From the NCBI RefSeq assembly GCF_000150275.1, contig NW_002060961.1, positions 70,002 to 134,001 on the forward strand: a stretch of 64,000 nucleotides of DNA, read 5' to 3'. The position numbers and the translations under genes are program-made. This document shows positions 23,801 to 38,200 of this stretch, piece after piece. The stretch comes from Trichoplax adhaerens (taxonomy: Eukaryota; Placozoa; Uniplacotomia; Trichoplacea; Trichoplacidae). The number at the start of each line of letters is the position of its first letter. The first letter of the stretch is position 1. The notes beneath the pieces were generated by a model, which searched no databases, was not told where the DNA came from, and worked only from the letters and a program-made list of their open reading frames with translations.

Positions 23801-26800
23801 CCGTATTAGAATGATAATCAAACAATATATTAATGGAGGTGATTTCTTGAATGCATCTTTACCAGCAATCAATGTTAATGAATACGACAACTTACTACTG
23901 CTTTCACTTTCAGATGAGCGAGATAATCTGGAGCCTGATGTACTAGACGTGGAAGGCGCCATGACAACTAGATTTCTTCGAAGCCAAGTGCTTTGCTGTA
24001 ATGCTGATCCTACAATAATGCTGCAAGCCTGTATTAATTTTTGCAGTATGTCTTGACGTTCTTGTAGTACTTTACGATCATCAACAACTGGAACTTTTTG
24101 AACATGAGTATATAATATCGCTAATAGTATAAATTGTCCATGATTAGATATCGACAGCTGAACGCACTCTTTTATGGTATTGCATACGCTTTGCCAGCAG
24201 CCTTGGATGCTAGCGATAGGTAGTCTTTGAGATAAATGATAAAAGAATGATAAAATATCAACTTCTAGACTTGTACCAGAACTAGCAAGTTGTTTCTTGT
24301 TAGATAGTACACTTTTAACTATTGACTTGACATTCTCAATTACAGTCTCGATCGATAGTGCTTTTATGCTAATGATGACATCAATGAGTACAAGCTGTTC
24401 TTTACTTGCTTCAGGTAATATTTGTTCCAAAACATTAGACTCATCAATAATAAGAGGCTTTGATAACATATGCCATGCATATCCAATAGCTGAGATTAAA
24501 ACAAAACAGTGATTCATAGCAATAGGTGTCGTTAGCTGCGAGACATATTGGCGTAACAGTTTTCGAGAGATATCACCGCCATCAGCAGGTATAGCGTCAT
24601 CATCTAATTGGTTAGAAATCAACGCAAATGTAATCATAACTCGAGAAATGACAACAGCCATCCCCTCCCGTGTTGGAATAACTGACGCCTGGCTTGGTGT
24701 TGAAACGTCATATGAATTCATAATTGCGAGAACAATAAGTCCGGTATTAAAAGATGTTGTGTACGATTTATCTAAATTACGATTGTCACTCATACCCCAA
24801 GGAAGCATAGAAAGCAAGGAATTGGAGTGACTGTATACACTATCTAGCAAACAGTAATGGCAAATGGTAGTTAAACCCTCTAGTAAAATGATGCAGTAAT
24901 CGGGTGGTAATCCAGTAACTGCATGAAGTGGTATCATTACCTCATCATCTCCACAATCAAAGAGAGCCTCTAAAGTATCACAAATTTGGTTAACGGTAGC
25001 AGAAGCAACTGTGCCTAGAGCCGATCCCAAATTTGGAAGACAGCCAGTAATCAACTGGATCCATTGGCAGTGTAACGTAAGAAATGACTGCGATTGTAAC
25101 GCCAACAATAATGATGCTAAGAACATCGGTTGTGCTGATATTCCACTACCATGAATATAATGTAAATATCTAGGGGAAGTTAGGCTACATATTTCTTCTT
25201 TATTACCTATTAAGATGGCGTGGATCATTTTGAAAGAGATTGTACAAGTTTTTGGTTGTGTAGTATTAGCAAAACGTGATTCAAGTGTGATTAAATGATG
25301 TAATAGCGATAGCAGCTGACTCTGAAAGGCAAGATTATCTTCAGATGAACAGTAGATGTTATTATTAGATGATTCAACTTCCATACTTGCCAGCAAACAA
25401 CACAAAACAGCTTTCTGCATTCGACATCGATTCAACATATCTTTAAGGTAATTAATAAATCCTGAGCCTCCAGTGGATTCTATTACCTGACCTAATTCAC
25501 TAACGACAAGACTTAGTAATTCCATTGCCGTCATTCTAACTCTCTCGTTAGCTTGCATACTTTCCTGAGATTCTTCAGAAAGGTGTTTAGGGAAATAACT
25601 TCTGATGTAGTATAGAGTAATGGATACTAATACCTCAAGATATTGCATTCGACCCGTTGCACTAGCCACATTAGCAGGTATAGCCGTTGTCGTAAGATCT
25701 TTCACAGTTTGGCTCCCACCTTTACCGATATCTTTCTCACTCCCAAAACCCTTTCCGACAAGACTTTGACGATGTTTCCATAGCAACTGCTGAACAAGTT
25801 CCCATTGAGGTGTATGGCCAGAACCAACAGCTGTTGTCGCCATAGTACAGATGAATAGTCGAGGTCGTAATTTTATTATACTAATAATTTTCCGAAGCAT
25901 AAATAACACTCTTTCGCAATCATATAAATTCATATATAGCAACCGATGAAAATGTAAATTAATGCTTTCACTTCGTTTATTAGAGTTTTGATTTTGAGTG
26001 CCAACTACGAAAGAGTGCCTTCGACTTAAGCCTTCAGGCCGAATTTCGTTCAGCGGCTGTAAAGCTGGTAAATTGTTCGTAGATGAATATGCTCGAATAG
26101 GTGTTTCAGGCAATGATGCTACTACAGAATTTATTCTCCTAACAGGAGTTCCTCTGCGGGCAGTATCCATACTATCATTACCTTCTTCGTCATCTTCCGT
26201 GTCATTGCCAATAGAAATTTTTACACCAGTATCACTATCGTTACTATTCGCATGCAATACTGACTGAGCTGAAACCCGAGCTGTTCGTGGATGCAACAAC
26301 TGGATGAGCATTGGCACCAATAATCGTCCTAAATCGCCTTGTTGTAAAGATTGATCAAGCCAGTTTATAGCAACTTGCCTTATGCTTGGTTCTGAATCGT
26401 AAAGGCTATCAAGAAATACAAATAGAGACCTAAAAGCAGACGTGGTTCACGAAATATTTCAATTATCAGTAACATTCTCCTCAACCGCTATTCAAGGTAC
26501 TAAATACCCACATAATATTAAAACACGATTAATTTGTATACTAGTACCTATTTAGGTTTGAACAAATACGGCTGTTTCCCCTTGCTGTGTGCCAAAGCAC
26601 GCTAAAGCGCTTAAATGATTCCAATCGATCACTCTATAATTATAAGTACCAGCAACAGAGTTTACTAAACATATTCGGTAATTTAGACTACAACAGTATC
26701 CTTACATTTATAAGATCTTGATACTAACCTCATCATCGGTTATTAAAAAACGTCCTATAACATCTTCACAATCAGAAGATGTCAAGGCAAGCTCATTTAA

Positions 26801-29800
26801 ATGCCATAGTAGATTAGCAGCCTGGTATTGCAATTGCGTAGGGGTTTCATACGATAAAGTCAACCATAGCTTTTTAGTAACAATCTATAACAAAATATAG
26901 AAGACAAATAAGCTAGATTGCCACAGTATTGTAACTGATTTATAAGCCTGTGTCATTATATCGTATTATAATAAAGAAATAATTTAAATACAATCGTGAG
27001 ATATTTGTAAATAGTTTGGCGATAATTAATTATGAGCGTTAGCTCAAACAATGATACTTACAGTTCGTAATTAAAATAATAAATCAATTGTTTGCTCCAG
27101 AAGACATATGTAGAATATTGCGGTATAACTAACCTTAAAAAAAATAGTGGACTTTCTCAAGAAACACAGATGATCAATGGACATTAAGGGTATAGTTGCA
27201 ACCGAGTCGGATTGCACTGTGCGATCGTTGACTTGGGAAATATACATATCAAATGACTTTGAACCTATCAATGAAGGTCTTTTCTTATAGGTGGATGGTA
27301 TAACTGATTGTGTTATATGAATTAAATCAAGAACTGCTTCTGTGATTGGTCTAGAAATGGAAAATTCATCGATAGTGCAAGAAGCAGTTAAGAGAGCATC
27401 TAACCATCCTGGTATGGTATCTAAAAATAATAGGAATTACATCGTAAGTATAAATGAACTCACATGCTCTGATACAATATTCATACAATCAAAGATAAGC
27501 CTATTAGTACAACCGTTAATTGGATAGCGACCAGTATTTTGTCTCATAGAATTTATCGGAAAGCAAGAAAATTCAACAAGTAATCGGCTGGCAGCTGCTA
27601 CGCACTTAGCGCAGTCTTCAAACAGAGAAGATGTTACTATACACACGAACGAATTTAGATCATCTTCATTACTTGAGTGCACTGAATTTATTCTGTCACT
27701 TTCAATGTTACCCAACTCTGAAATGTCATGATCGCGACGCTGAATAATTTGACTAAAAATGAAAAGCTCAAGAAAATTTAAGTACTGATTAATACAAGCT
27801 TCCATTAAAGTTAATGAAGTATCATCCATAATATCGTTAGTGGTTACAGTCCGTGAACTTTTTAATAGAGTATTTAGGTCTTTGGAAGTACTAGTTTCGG
27901 TTCCGCCTTTAAAATGATCATAATCTTGCTGAGGATGTAATGTCATTTTACTAGCAACCTTTTTAGAGGTATCATCAAAAAATTGTGAACTAAAGTTGCC
28001 TCTACCTAACTCATCCTGTTTGGGCATCAGTTCACTAGGCGCTTCCATTACGTTAATTTCGACGTGTTCGCGAGATTTTAAAGACGGTTGGATGTAATTC
28101 TCATTGCCAGTCTCGCTCGTGAAAGAGTTCAGTGAAGAGGAATCGACAGAAGGCGACATGCTGGACTTGCCATTCTTTCGCGATGAGAAACGACCTAACA
28201 TTTTACGACGTCGACGTACTTTAAGTTTCATATTTTCCACTTTGGCAATATTACCAATATCATCACTTAATTCACGGCTACTATCACTTTCTATCTCCGA
28301 TTCTGATTCACTATTTAAGCGATGAGATCTATTCTCATCTAAGCTATTAGTTTCTATTTCGCTATCGCTAGTCATTAATTGTTGAAATACTTTTTCAGTA
28401 GTATTATCAACAGCTAACTGTAACGATTCTGCATCATCTGAGTCTGCAGGTTTTGCACCTCCGGGAATTCGTCTTGTTCTTTCGCTAACAGACAATGTTT
28501 TACTACGAAATGGAGTACCTGATGACAAAATCGATGATACACTTGGATATGTTTGCATTTTACTTGTAATAGGATGTGCCAATGCATTTGAAGGCAATAT
28601 ATGATTGAGTAACTTGGAACATAATACTATTCCGGAGTTTAATTCTAAAAATGATATATTACAGCAGGATCTATGCATTTCCACAATTATCATATACATT
28701 AATTGCGGCAAGTATAAGGTTTGAACGTCATTATCAGGATCCTATATTGACATAGAATACACAAAAATTTTGTTTGTTAGCAAATTATGGTTAACCATAA
28801 AATAAAGCGATGAGATGCTAGTAGCAATGGGAACAATCAGCTACACTAACGCTAATTTTTAATATACGTAAGATAATATCTAAACGCTCTGTTACTGAAC
28901 GTACCAAGTAAATATCCTGCAGGAAGCTAACCAAGGAAAAATATTCATCGTAAAATAATGAATCATCCATTATCTTCGGTATTTGAATTGATTCGCAACT
29001 ATCCTGATCGTTGGATATGCTTTCTAACGTACTATGACTAGTACAAGAATGTATTGCTCTGCCTAAGTAATCCCATAAATAGTATGGCTCAAAGGTATTA
29101 AATATTAAATTAGCGCTCTTGATAACCTCGTCTGCTAAATTGTTGCAATTTTGCAGCGTCGTACCAGACGATCGACAACGTTGTATATCAGCCAATTGCT
29201 TATTTTCATTTACTTTTAGGTATGATCTTAGTAAATTATGTACGTGATAAAGAAATCGTAAAACATCCATAAGAATATCTTCCACAACTAATGTACCTAT
29301 TTGAGACTTATCAAGTAAATTTAATACAACACGAAATGATCCCAAGACGCCACTACGTTCAGCAGTAGTAATACACCCTTTGCTGCTAACTACGGAATTA
29401 TAGCTGTCATGTAGCATTTCTTTGACAGCAGCTACAACGTATACTTTACTGTAGGCACTGAAATACCTGCTATTCAAAGTATCGGGATCAACGCAAGATG
29501 TGTGACCATCAGAGTCTTCATTAGAACCCATATTGCTTTTCATAATAGCTGCATTGACATTAGTGCCAAGCAACCAAGCATAAAATCTTCGATTTAAAGA
29601 CATATCTCGTCTAAGTAACACACTTAATGCAGACTTTAGGATAGCAACAGCATCCTTATCAGGTAGAGTGTTTGTATGAAATAAAAAGAAGGTAATCAAA
29701 AAGTCTAATATGTTGCGTTGAACCAGAATATTATTATCATGCAATGCAAGACAGACGGCATTAACCTATAAAATAGATTTAATACGTTGGTTAGAAAGTT

Positions 29801-32645
29801 ACCAAAACAAAAAGTTAGCATTATTCTAAAAATATTACAATGTTCGCCATAATATCAAATATACACAATAATGATCACGAAGCTGATTCTTAATAATGAC
29901 TACAATAACGTACATGTTTTTTACAATAAAATGCCTCTAGTATATCTATAATTTTCAAGAATATATTTAAATAATTTAAAAATATGAATGTACGCCAAAG
30001 AAAACTTACCACAACCGATGTATCATTGCCAATGACGAACAGTTGTTCACTGGCAGGCCGTTGTCTATCAATGCAGGATGTCATATACAGTAGTGCTGGC
30101 AATCTAACGGTTGGTGTAGAAGTAATACATTGCCAAATTCCGGTAAAAAATGTCATTGCGCCGAGCTTATTACAAGATGAGTCTAATAGTTGCTTTGTTC
30201 TGTAAAGAAGCAATAAAAGAGAGAGTAAAATTGCTTCAATAAATGCATCCATATTGTGTATAAATTGTTAATATCAACAACTCTGATCCAAAGAATCAAT
30301 ATATGTTAGACTATACATTATATGTTGTAACTTTTCAGGTTTATAAAAGCTATGCTAGTTAGAGTGTAATACCTAGTGAAGTGTTCGGAACCTTCTTCTA
30401 AGCCGGGTAACAAGCCTAGCAAAAGACCTGATAAAGCAGGCTGTAAGGCTTTACCAAGCGGTAAATAGTAATTTTGATAGAGGTCTAATAAAACGGGCTT
30501 GACTTGCATAGCTGCATTAGCTAATAATGGAAATAAGCCAGCACTGTATATGAATAAATCTAGAGCTAAACGTTCTATTCCGATTCTTTGAAAGATGACA
30601 TCATAAGTTTCTAGAGCTTTTAAATGAACACCACTAGGTAATGCAGGGTGGAGACATTGAGCCAGACGTTTACCAATGACTACGCGGCGTGGTAATTTTG
30701 TAAAAGTTGGATAGGATTGTATAGCCTATCGATAATTGAGAGAGAAAAATGATATCGTAAGACTAATTTAAGAATAATAAATAAAATATTATGAAAGATA
30801 GCATTTCGTAAAAATTATTTAAAGCAAGAAACGTGAAATTTATACGCGATTGTTTAGCAGTTTCTGGTGGTTAATTTAATCAGCAGAAGTTTGCTCTATC
30901 ATATAGTATAATACATTAAGTAGCATATAAATCGAGTTATATCTCCGTCGTACAGCTAGGACACATGTGTAGAAATCAAATTCCTATAAACTAGCCAGCA
31001 ACATGTAGCAGTGAGAGACAGGATTCTACGTTTAGATTGAAAATAAAACGTGCATCAACATTCCTCTTAGTCAATAAAGATTGGTGGTTTACGCCTTGGC
31101 TTAAATGGTTATAATTTGTTATTTATTTATTTATTACTGTATTAGGACGATAAGTTATATTGTACTAGAAATTGTAATTTCTAGCGATTTTTACAAGTAA
31201 CGAATCTCTGTTTGTATTCGATATTGAGAATCATAATGAAGAAAATTAGGTAAGAAATATATGATGTCATGGAGATGTGTTGTCCAATAGTCAATCATTA
31301 CTGCAGCAAGTAACAGTTCTCTAGATTCAACACAAAACTAATCTAATAGCCATTAGATCTCACTAGCAGTCTCAAAGTATCAGTTCCACCTTATTTCAAA
31401 TAGAATTGGGTTATGTTATTACTACTTTTGTGATAAATTTAAGATACTATTGGCTAATCGACTGCTGTTATTAACGAAGGATTTTCGTCATTAAATTTAT
31501 ACCTAATTTAGAAAACTTTGCCTTGGACAAAACGCTACAACGAGCATTTACAAACAGCAATAGTTTAAATTGACTATCCTTGTAAATCATTAATGTTGTC
31601 CAATTTTTCCTTTTTTTATTTTAACTGTAGAAGAATGCAGATAGAACTGGGGCAGATATCACGTTTCGGGATTGTTTCACAACAATCTCATACTTTAACC
31701 ATCAGGTAAATCCTTTAACTAGTGGTATATACGACGATTTGATTGCCAGGAACGATTAAAATGAATTCTGCAGTGGTAATTTCATAAACACGAACGATTT
31801 CAGTCATTCTTTAGCAAAACTGAAAGTGGGTTACGGAAATGAACTTCAATAAATACCAGATTAATGAAAGTTGATAGCCAGATATGTTACTAATTGTAGA
31901 TTTGTGATATGTACACAGGCGAATCAGCTTGATTATTATAATTATTGTTGTGGTGGGCAACATCAATGGGATTGATACTTGATTTAGCCTTGTAAGTACT
32001 GCATATAAGAGGTAATGCAAAGTAATATTAAGTTTCAGTATGTAAGAGTCGAACTATTTTAGCAGCTGTATTTTAAGGGAAAAAAAAATTACACATTTGA
32101 AATGATAAGAGATGAAGTTAATATCATTTTTGGTATGTCTACAGTAGGAGAGATCGATGACTTTTATTCTCTACTCTATCCTGCAATGAAATGTAGGAAT
32201 ATACGAGTATTACCAGATGGTCAATCAAAGTAGTCAAGCTTATTGATGAAATGAGATGTCACTGTTGCCATCAATATTAATCTGTTTTTGCCCTTATTGA
32301 AGAGTTATTCCTTCGTTTCCATCATCACTTTCAACTGCTTTCCGTCATTGGATATTAGTAGAATCTAGTGAATTTATTCTTCAATAGTGCGTCAATATCA
32401 TGATGAATATTGATTTCCATCATCCAAGATGAGACAAGTAAAAGTATTGCAAATACTGAAGTTGGTTATTATTCTATTCCAGTGTAACACAGCATTTTTA
32501 AACAACTTACCTTGATGACTTTGCCTAAAGAGGCTATTAAATCTGCCCATTCACTGGATGATTCAAAGCTCTTAAGAGCTTTATCCATAGCAGTAGCATA
32601 CTGGCGATATCGGGCATTATTGAGTAATTGGTTATCTTCTTCCAT
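20889..32645 (-). CDS. DOP1: DOP1 (Dopey) family protein
   Basis: Twenty-one exons: 32645-32511, 30725-30373, 30199-30010, 29765-28851, 28741-27487, 27420-27134, 26884-26729, 26633-26548, 26428-23863, 23788-23706, 23629-23520, 23431-23282, 23114-23053, 22977-22922, 22827-22731, 22499-22447, 22338-22255, 22157-22099, 22014-21898, 21307-21184, 21101-20889. All junctions keep phase; product about 2,383 residues, close to animal DOP1 (about 2,300-2,500). The N-terminal Dopey region is unmistakable: S-S-E-W-A-D-L-I near 30, [14 protein letters not shown] near 64, [10 protein letters not shown] near 150, [11 protein letters not shown] near 275. The C-terminal part has [14 protein letters not shown]1 is a large leucine-rich peripheral Golgi/endosome protein that works with MON2 in retrograde membrane traffic. 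One base appears to be missing near 26402, inside exon 9, where the frame shifts between two conserved stretches. Residues about 545-790 are acidic and Ser-rich linker. Confidence 0.93.
30726..32510 (-). other. Long first intron of DOP1
   Basis: This is the longest intron of the gene. I see no exon or repeat inside it. It has a consensus donor (gtaag at 32510) and acceptor (gatag at 30726). Confidence 0.7.
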
Positions 32646-35203
32646 GTTGGTTGGCGGTTGGATGTTGCCGTTTAAGGCTTGGAAGACACCATAAGGCGAA
32701 ATGGATGACGTATTACTTGGCTACTTTCATTGATTGATAAAATAATTTGCAGTTAATCTAGAACATGATGGTAATCCTATCCAACTACAGTAGCAAACTG
32801 TCAGTGAAAGAATGACTAGTTTGACTACTACTAGTTTACAAGAGATTTTGAGGTCAATTTGGACCAATTTTTTGCACAATCTCTTTTTCAATTTTCACCG
32901 ATCTCGACTATTCCTAGCCAATGAATGACGCCAAGTTACCAACATACGCGTTGTCAATTCTCAAAAAAGACCAATCCAATAGGATATCAATGTTGGTAAC
33001 AAGGACGACTATACCTGTAGCTTTATTTTTTCTTTGGTCACAATCCACCAAAATTCAAATTAGATTTAATAATTGCAATAGAAGAGCGCCATTTGCGACT
33101 TTTTCACAGGTCGAAAAATTCTTCAGCCATTGCAATATTGGGACAAAGAAGACAGTGTAATGACTACGACTGACATGGAGTGTGTCGCTTGTGTGTGTGT
33201 AGATCGACACACCACGTATTTCATTGGTAGCAATAAGGCACCGTATTTTAAGGTCATGTGGTGTACACAGTACTGTATGACTGTCTTGTGTACAATACTA
33301 ACTACTGTATACTGTGCCTTACTACAGTACTGTAGAGTGACGTTACTTGAAGTGTGATCCTCCTGATCGAAGTGACGACACTAGTACCACGTAACAGAGT
33401 ATTGGTACGTGCACCATGCACCACGGACAATACTGCACTATGGGCGTTTTATTGGTCAAAAGCGCATTGGAGGCTTTTGGTACAAGAGTGTTGATACATG
33501 CACCATGGACAATACTGCACTATGGGCTTTTTACTGGTCAACAGCGCAATGGAGGCTTTTGGATCTTCTTTACCTTCGTACTGTACAGAACATGAAACTA
33601 GAAATCCACAAGGAAATGCTACGTCGATATCGCGTCGTATATCACTTGATCATTGGTCTCTTATGCCAATTAATATACATCAATCATGGCAGTCCATCTT
33701 ATGAATGCATTATTCTACAGCACCTCTATTTGCAAAATAGAGTATACCAAAAGAGCAATTTTCCAGTATTTTCTCCAGTAGTCGTGTGTTTAACCTCTTC
33801 TGCGAGTGTAACACTTGGAACACGCAGCCATGACTGTATGACGTCATTGTTATTCCAATGCAAAAAAAACACAACCACATATCTGGCATCAAATAATGCC
33901 ACCCTCTAGACTCATCTCTATCTACATCGATGATCGATAGTAGCCTACTAAAGTCATAAACCATTCAAAAAAGAATAATAAAGTGATTGCTAATATAACC
34001 CTATCTCTAATCAGTTCACCCTGAGTCGTCAAGCGTGCTGCACTTGTGTGCTTTCTTCTTAGGTTACATGGATAGAGTGATGGGTAGAAAGAGGTAAATC
34101 TGCACATCACAGGCGACGTGGTATACGTAGTCGAGTACCAACAATCTTCGTCAATGCCGCTGTAACGTGTAAAAAAAAAACCCATACATAGGCTATCATA
34201 GCACGACGACGTGTCAAAACCCCTCACATAGCCTAACATAGCACAACTTCACAAGGATGAGAAGAGAATTACTGCATTTGAATTGGACATGAAATCGACT
34301 AAACCATGTGCCTGCACAAGTGTACCTTTAGTAATTGCAATGCAAGATACTTTCACGTTGATATCTCACGCCATTCTACTACCTTCCTGGTTAAGTTTGC
34401 AACCTACCTGGCAGGCCGATAGCAATGCCTACGATATGTCTACGATAGAGAAGAAATCAATCCATGATTGAACTCCATCGTACATTGCAATGATTGATGA
34501 TTAGCATAAAACAACATACTATAGTTGCGCGGTATTGAAATGCCATGTGCTGCTTTATCATGCAGAAGTACACACAAGTAGCTTGTCATATTTCATAAAC
34601 ATGAAGAATTATAGTGCATGAAATTTTAATACTCGCGTATCTTTCCAACAGCCATTAGCATAATAAAACAACATTATGTTCAAGGCTAATTGTAACATAA
34701 ATTGTAAAATTTAAAACTATCCATATACATAAGCTATCTTACAAAATAATAAGCGAATCGTACAATTGGGCAGATAATAGTACGCATTATATGATATTTA
34801 TAAAATCCATTTTATCTACTGATCTGGATCGTTAAATATAAAAGACTCGCGGGCTGCCTTTAAAGCACCACGAACGTTAGTTCGTATTGAATCAACAGCT
34901 ATACAGTGCTAAAGTGTTATTTTTACTGCTTCAAAATTCCTTACCAGTAAAGGAATATTTCCAACTGTGAAATACTGTCAGAAAATCGAAAGTTGCGAAT
35001 CGATCAAAATAGTATTGACGATACTCAGTACATCTTATAGACGCACCTATAAAACGTATTAAACGGTATTTTTACTTCACTGTACATCGTATTTGTAGCT
35101 ACATAACGTTAGCAATTGGATATAAATTAAGACAATATTTCTTACGTTAGAAATACGTACATCCGTGAACTTAGTTTGTGCAAACAGTAAATTAAGCAGC
35201 TAA
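32646..35203. other. DOP1 to receptor A intergenic region, higher-GC island
   Basis: From about 32.9 to 34.5 kb the sequence is visibly less A+T-rich than its surroundings. It contains GTAC-type inverted motifs (33250-33340) and an 82-90-bp direct repeat. Overlapping open frames occur on both strands but none looks like a protein or has supporting splice signals. The DOP1 promoter should lie at the left end and the 3' end of receptor A at the right end. Confidence 0.5.
33392..33565. repeat. Tandem direct repeat, two units of 82-90 bp
   Basis: Both units contain GGACAATACTGCACTATGGG, a TT(A/T)(T/C)TGGTCAA block and GCGCA(T/A)TGGAGGCTTTTGG. The units are about 90% alike by eye, so this is a fairly recent duplication. 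Confidence 0.85.
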
Positions 35204-38200
35204 TTAAATATTTAATAAATCGTCATCATCGTCCCTTTGGTATCTTCGAGTTTCACGAGAAAGTAGCCTATCTGAAGATCCATCATTTCCCTATATAAAG
35301 CATCAATACGGAACAATTTATTAGCGCGAATTTTGGTAACACAATCAGAGTAGTCATTCGATCAATGTTGGGTATCGTGTCTATCTTGCAACTTACAGGT
35401 ACATAATTGTAACCATCCGGGGAAACCCGCAAGACCATTTGTTTTAATTTGCGTCTATAAATTTTTTAACGAAAAAAGATTATTATACAAACTTCACCAT
35501 TTTTACACGCATCCATATGTACGAATACGGTACCTTCGTTCCCTTCTACAAATGAAGAGTAAAAATAAGGCTACCACAGCAATCGAAACAATAATAGCAG
35601 CTACGATTCCACCATCAATTCCTCCTTGTGGAGCAGGTACGCTAATCAAAAGTGGCATTGTAAATTTCTGTTTATTCTACAAAAAATGTGAGGTATAGAA
35701 CTTCTATTTCTGCTTACCTTTCGCATACAGCTGACGTAGACCATTCAAAGTAATATTTACAGTCTCCCGATTCATAAAGAAATTTTGGGCTACCCTAAAA
35801 AATTGGAATAAAGATTTACTTATACGACATAATCAATAAAAGTCAGCTAACCAAATTTACTATCTCTATTGTACAGTCAACTTTTTAATTTTTCATAATG
35901 ATCATTTACCAAAGAATTTTGAACAGCACAGCTAAATAAAATGATAGTTGCAACATTTTTGTTTTTATCTTTGCCACATTTTTCGTTTGTTGGTAAGTGC
36001 ATTTCAATAATATCACCATCAACGTAAAACTTGCGATTTTGTGATGTATTCGGACCTCCAATCTTACGTCGGAAACCGGTGGTTTTTGTTTGGCAAACTG
36101 ATCCACTCTTACACTGATTAACATTTTGAGGAGGATTTAGATTATGGCAAACATTAAGGAAGTAAATGTAATTATCTCCGTTACTTCTACTTTCTGTAGC
36201 ATTCCAGTTCTGCTGCACTTTCGTTAGAACGTTAAAGTTAAATGAAGGACTAGCAGCATTTTTTCCTGATATGATACAGTTATTTTCAGACGCTTGATAT
36301 CGAGTACTAGGGCAAGCAACATGAGATCTCCAAGTAAAGTGAAATGTACACTTATTTTTATCGAATCTCAAAAAACTTGGCTTTCCAATGCCAGAACCGC
36401 ATGAAAACTCTATTACTACTGATGCAACATCGACGCTCGATTTTGGACAGACGCTTTTACCACCTGTGTAAGATACTAACAATTTTTTGCTATCACCACT
36501 GAGTGCTATTTTTTGCGATGATGTGAAAGCTAATTCAGTTGCTTGTGTTTCGGTAGATCCTAATTTACAAATTGCAGCATTTGAGGAACAACCAGGAGGC
36601 CCATTTACGATAGGACGACATAAATTAATCCAGTATTGGTTAAAAGATGAATCGGTAATTTTCCAGCTACCAGTTATTTGTGATAATGGGCTAACGTCAT
36701 AAATTTTGCCATCCCTCTTGATCATACAATTTTGAGAAAGTATTGGACATGCAAAGTGTGTGTTCCAATCAAATTGATAGGAACACTTGTCCATTAATTT
36801 CATTAAAACCGGCTTACTATTTATCTCGTTTCTATCGCAAACAAAAAATATCGTTGATGAATAATGTCTGGTGTTATCGGATGCACACACTTCTCCATTC
36901 GTGTATTTTAGTATCAATAAGCTATTACTATACGTTAATGACCTACTAGTCGCTAAACCTAATGAGATATTTTTCGAAGGAGTATGAAGGCATACACCAG
37001 AATTTGCACAGCCAGAAGTGCTGCTAGAGGTTTGACCATTTACAGGAGAGCAAACATTCAGCTCAATGGTATTACTGCCACTCTTAATAACATAATTATT
37101 ATCCGAAAGTGTGAGGTGGCTAAGGGTGAAATTAAATTTTAAAGCTGGATCGTATACGGAACAGGTACTATTGTTGCTGACAATATTATTGCAAACAACT
37201 GATGTTGCCCAATGAAATACGTATTGGCAATTATGAGGCAGTTCAGCTATGACTGGACTGCCAAGAGTTCCCTGTTGACATGAAAATACAATCTTCGCTG
37301 ACAGTCTCTTGCTTGAATCTGATGGACAGCGACTGCCATTGATATAATTTAGTATTACTGTTCCATCCGATGCAATTGTGGGCTTTTGATAAGGTCTGCC
37401 AAGACTTAGCGGTGGATCTGTACCCAATTTCTTAAGGCAAATTCCAGATCCAGGCGGACAACGAACATTACTGATTGGGTTTAAAGGCCTACACAAATTG
37501 ATGTAATAGCTGCCATTTTGGCCTCCGATCGTTACAGCTTCCCAGTTGTCTGTAGATTTAATCAATGGAGATAAATCTACTGAAGACCCATCAGGTTTTA
37601 TAGCAACACACTCTACTTGTTGCTCGCAAGCATATTGAGTAGGCCAAGAAAAGTAATAAGTGCAATTATTTGTTTCGCTTACATAAACTGGATGACCCTT
37701 GCCTGCGTTACTTGAGCACACAAATGAAATTATTGTACTACGACGATATCTTCCTTGATGACACAAATCTCCACCAGTATAATTAAGGTATATTGCACCA
37801 TCTTCATAGTACAATTGTGCATTAGCATTGCCTCCGTTAAAGTGAAACTTTTGATCATTTTTCTTCAATTGGCAATTGCCGGAAGTGTTTCCGCAACTAG
37901 ACACAGAGGTTGTTCCACACACATTTAAATTGTAAACGTGGTCCCTTCCATCAGTAACATTATAGCCGCTCGAAATACTATAAAGTGGATTAAAATCAAA
38001 TACAAATCCAGATAATGGATTAACAGCGGTACAGTTTCCGCTTACGCTAAGTGATAGCGCACACGCAGCTTCATGTATCCAAATGAAATTATAGTTGCAT
38101 TGATTCTCTTCGGAGACAAACAGTGGCGGTCCCTACAGATTAGATATCCTATTAATCATTTCGTATCTCCTACGTAATACTGAAAGAAATTGGAGGCATG

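Noticed and set aside
27464-27487. A second frameshift at the DOP1 exon 5/6 junction, suggested by the strong donor CAT|GTGAGT
   Set aside because: An upstream donor (GAT T|GTATGA, exon end 27487) gives the right phase with a 66-bp intron of a size seen elsewhere in the gene.
33100-34471. Overlapping open frames on both strands in the higher-GC island
   Set aside because: Part is a direct repeat read twice. Composition explains the lack of stops, and no family is recognisable.
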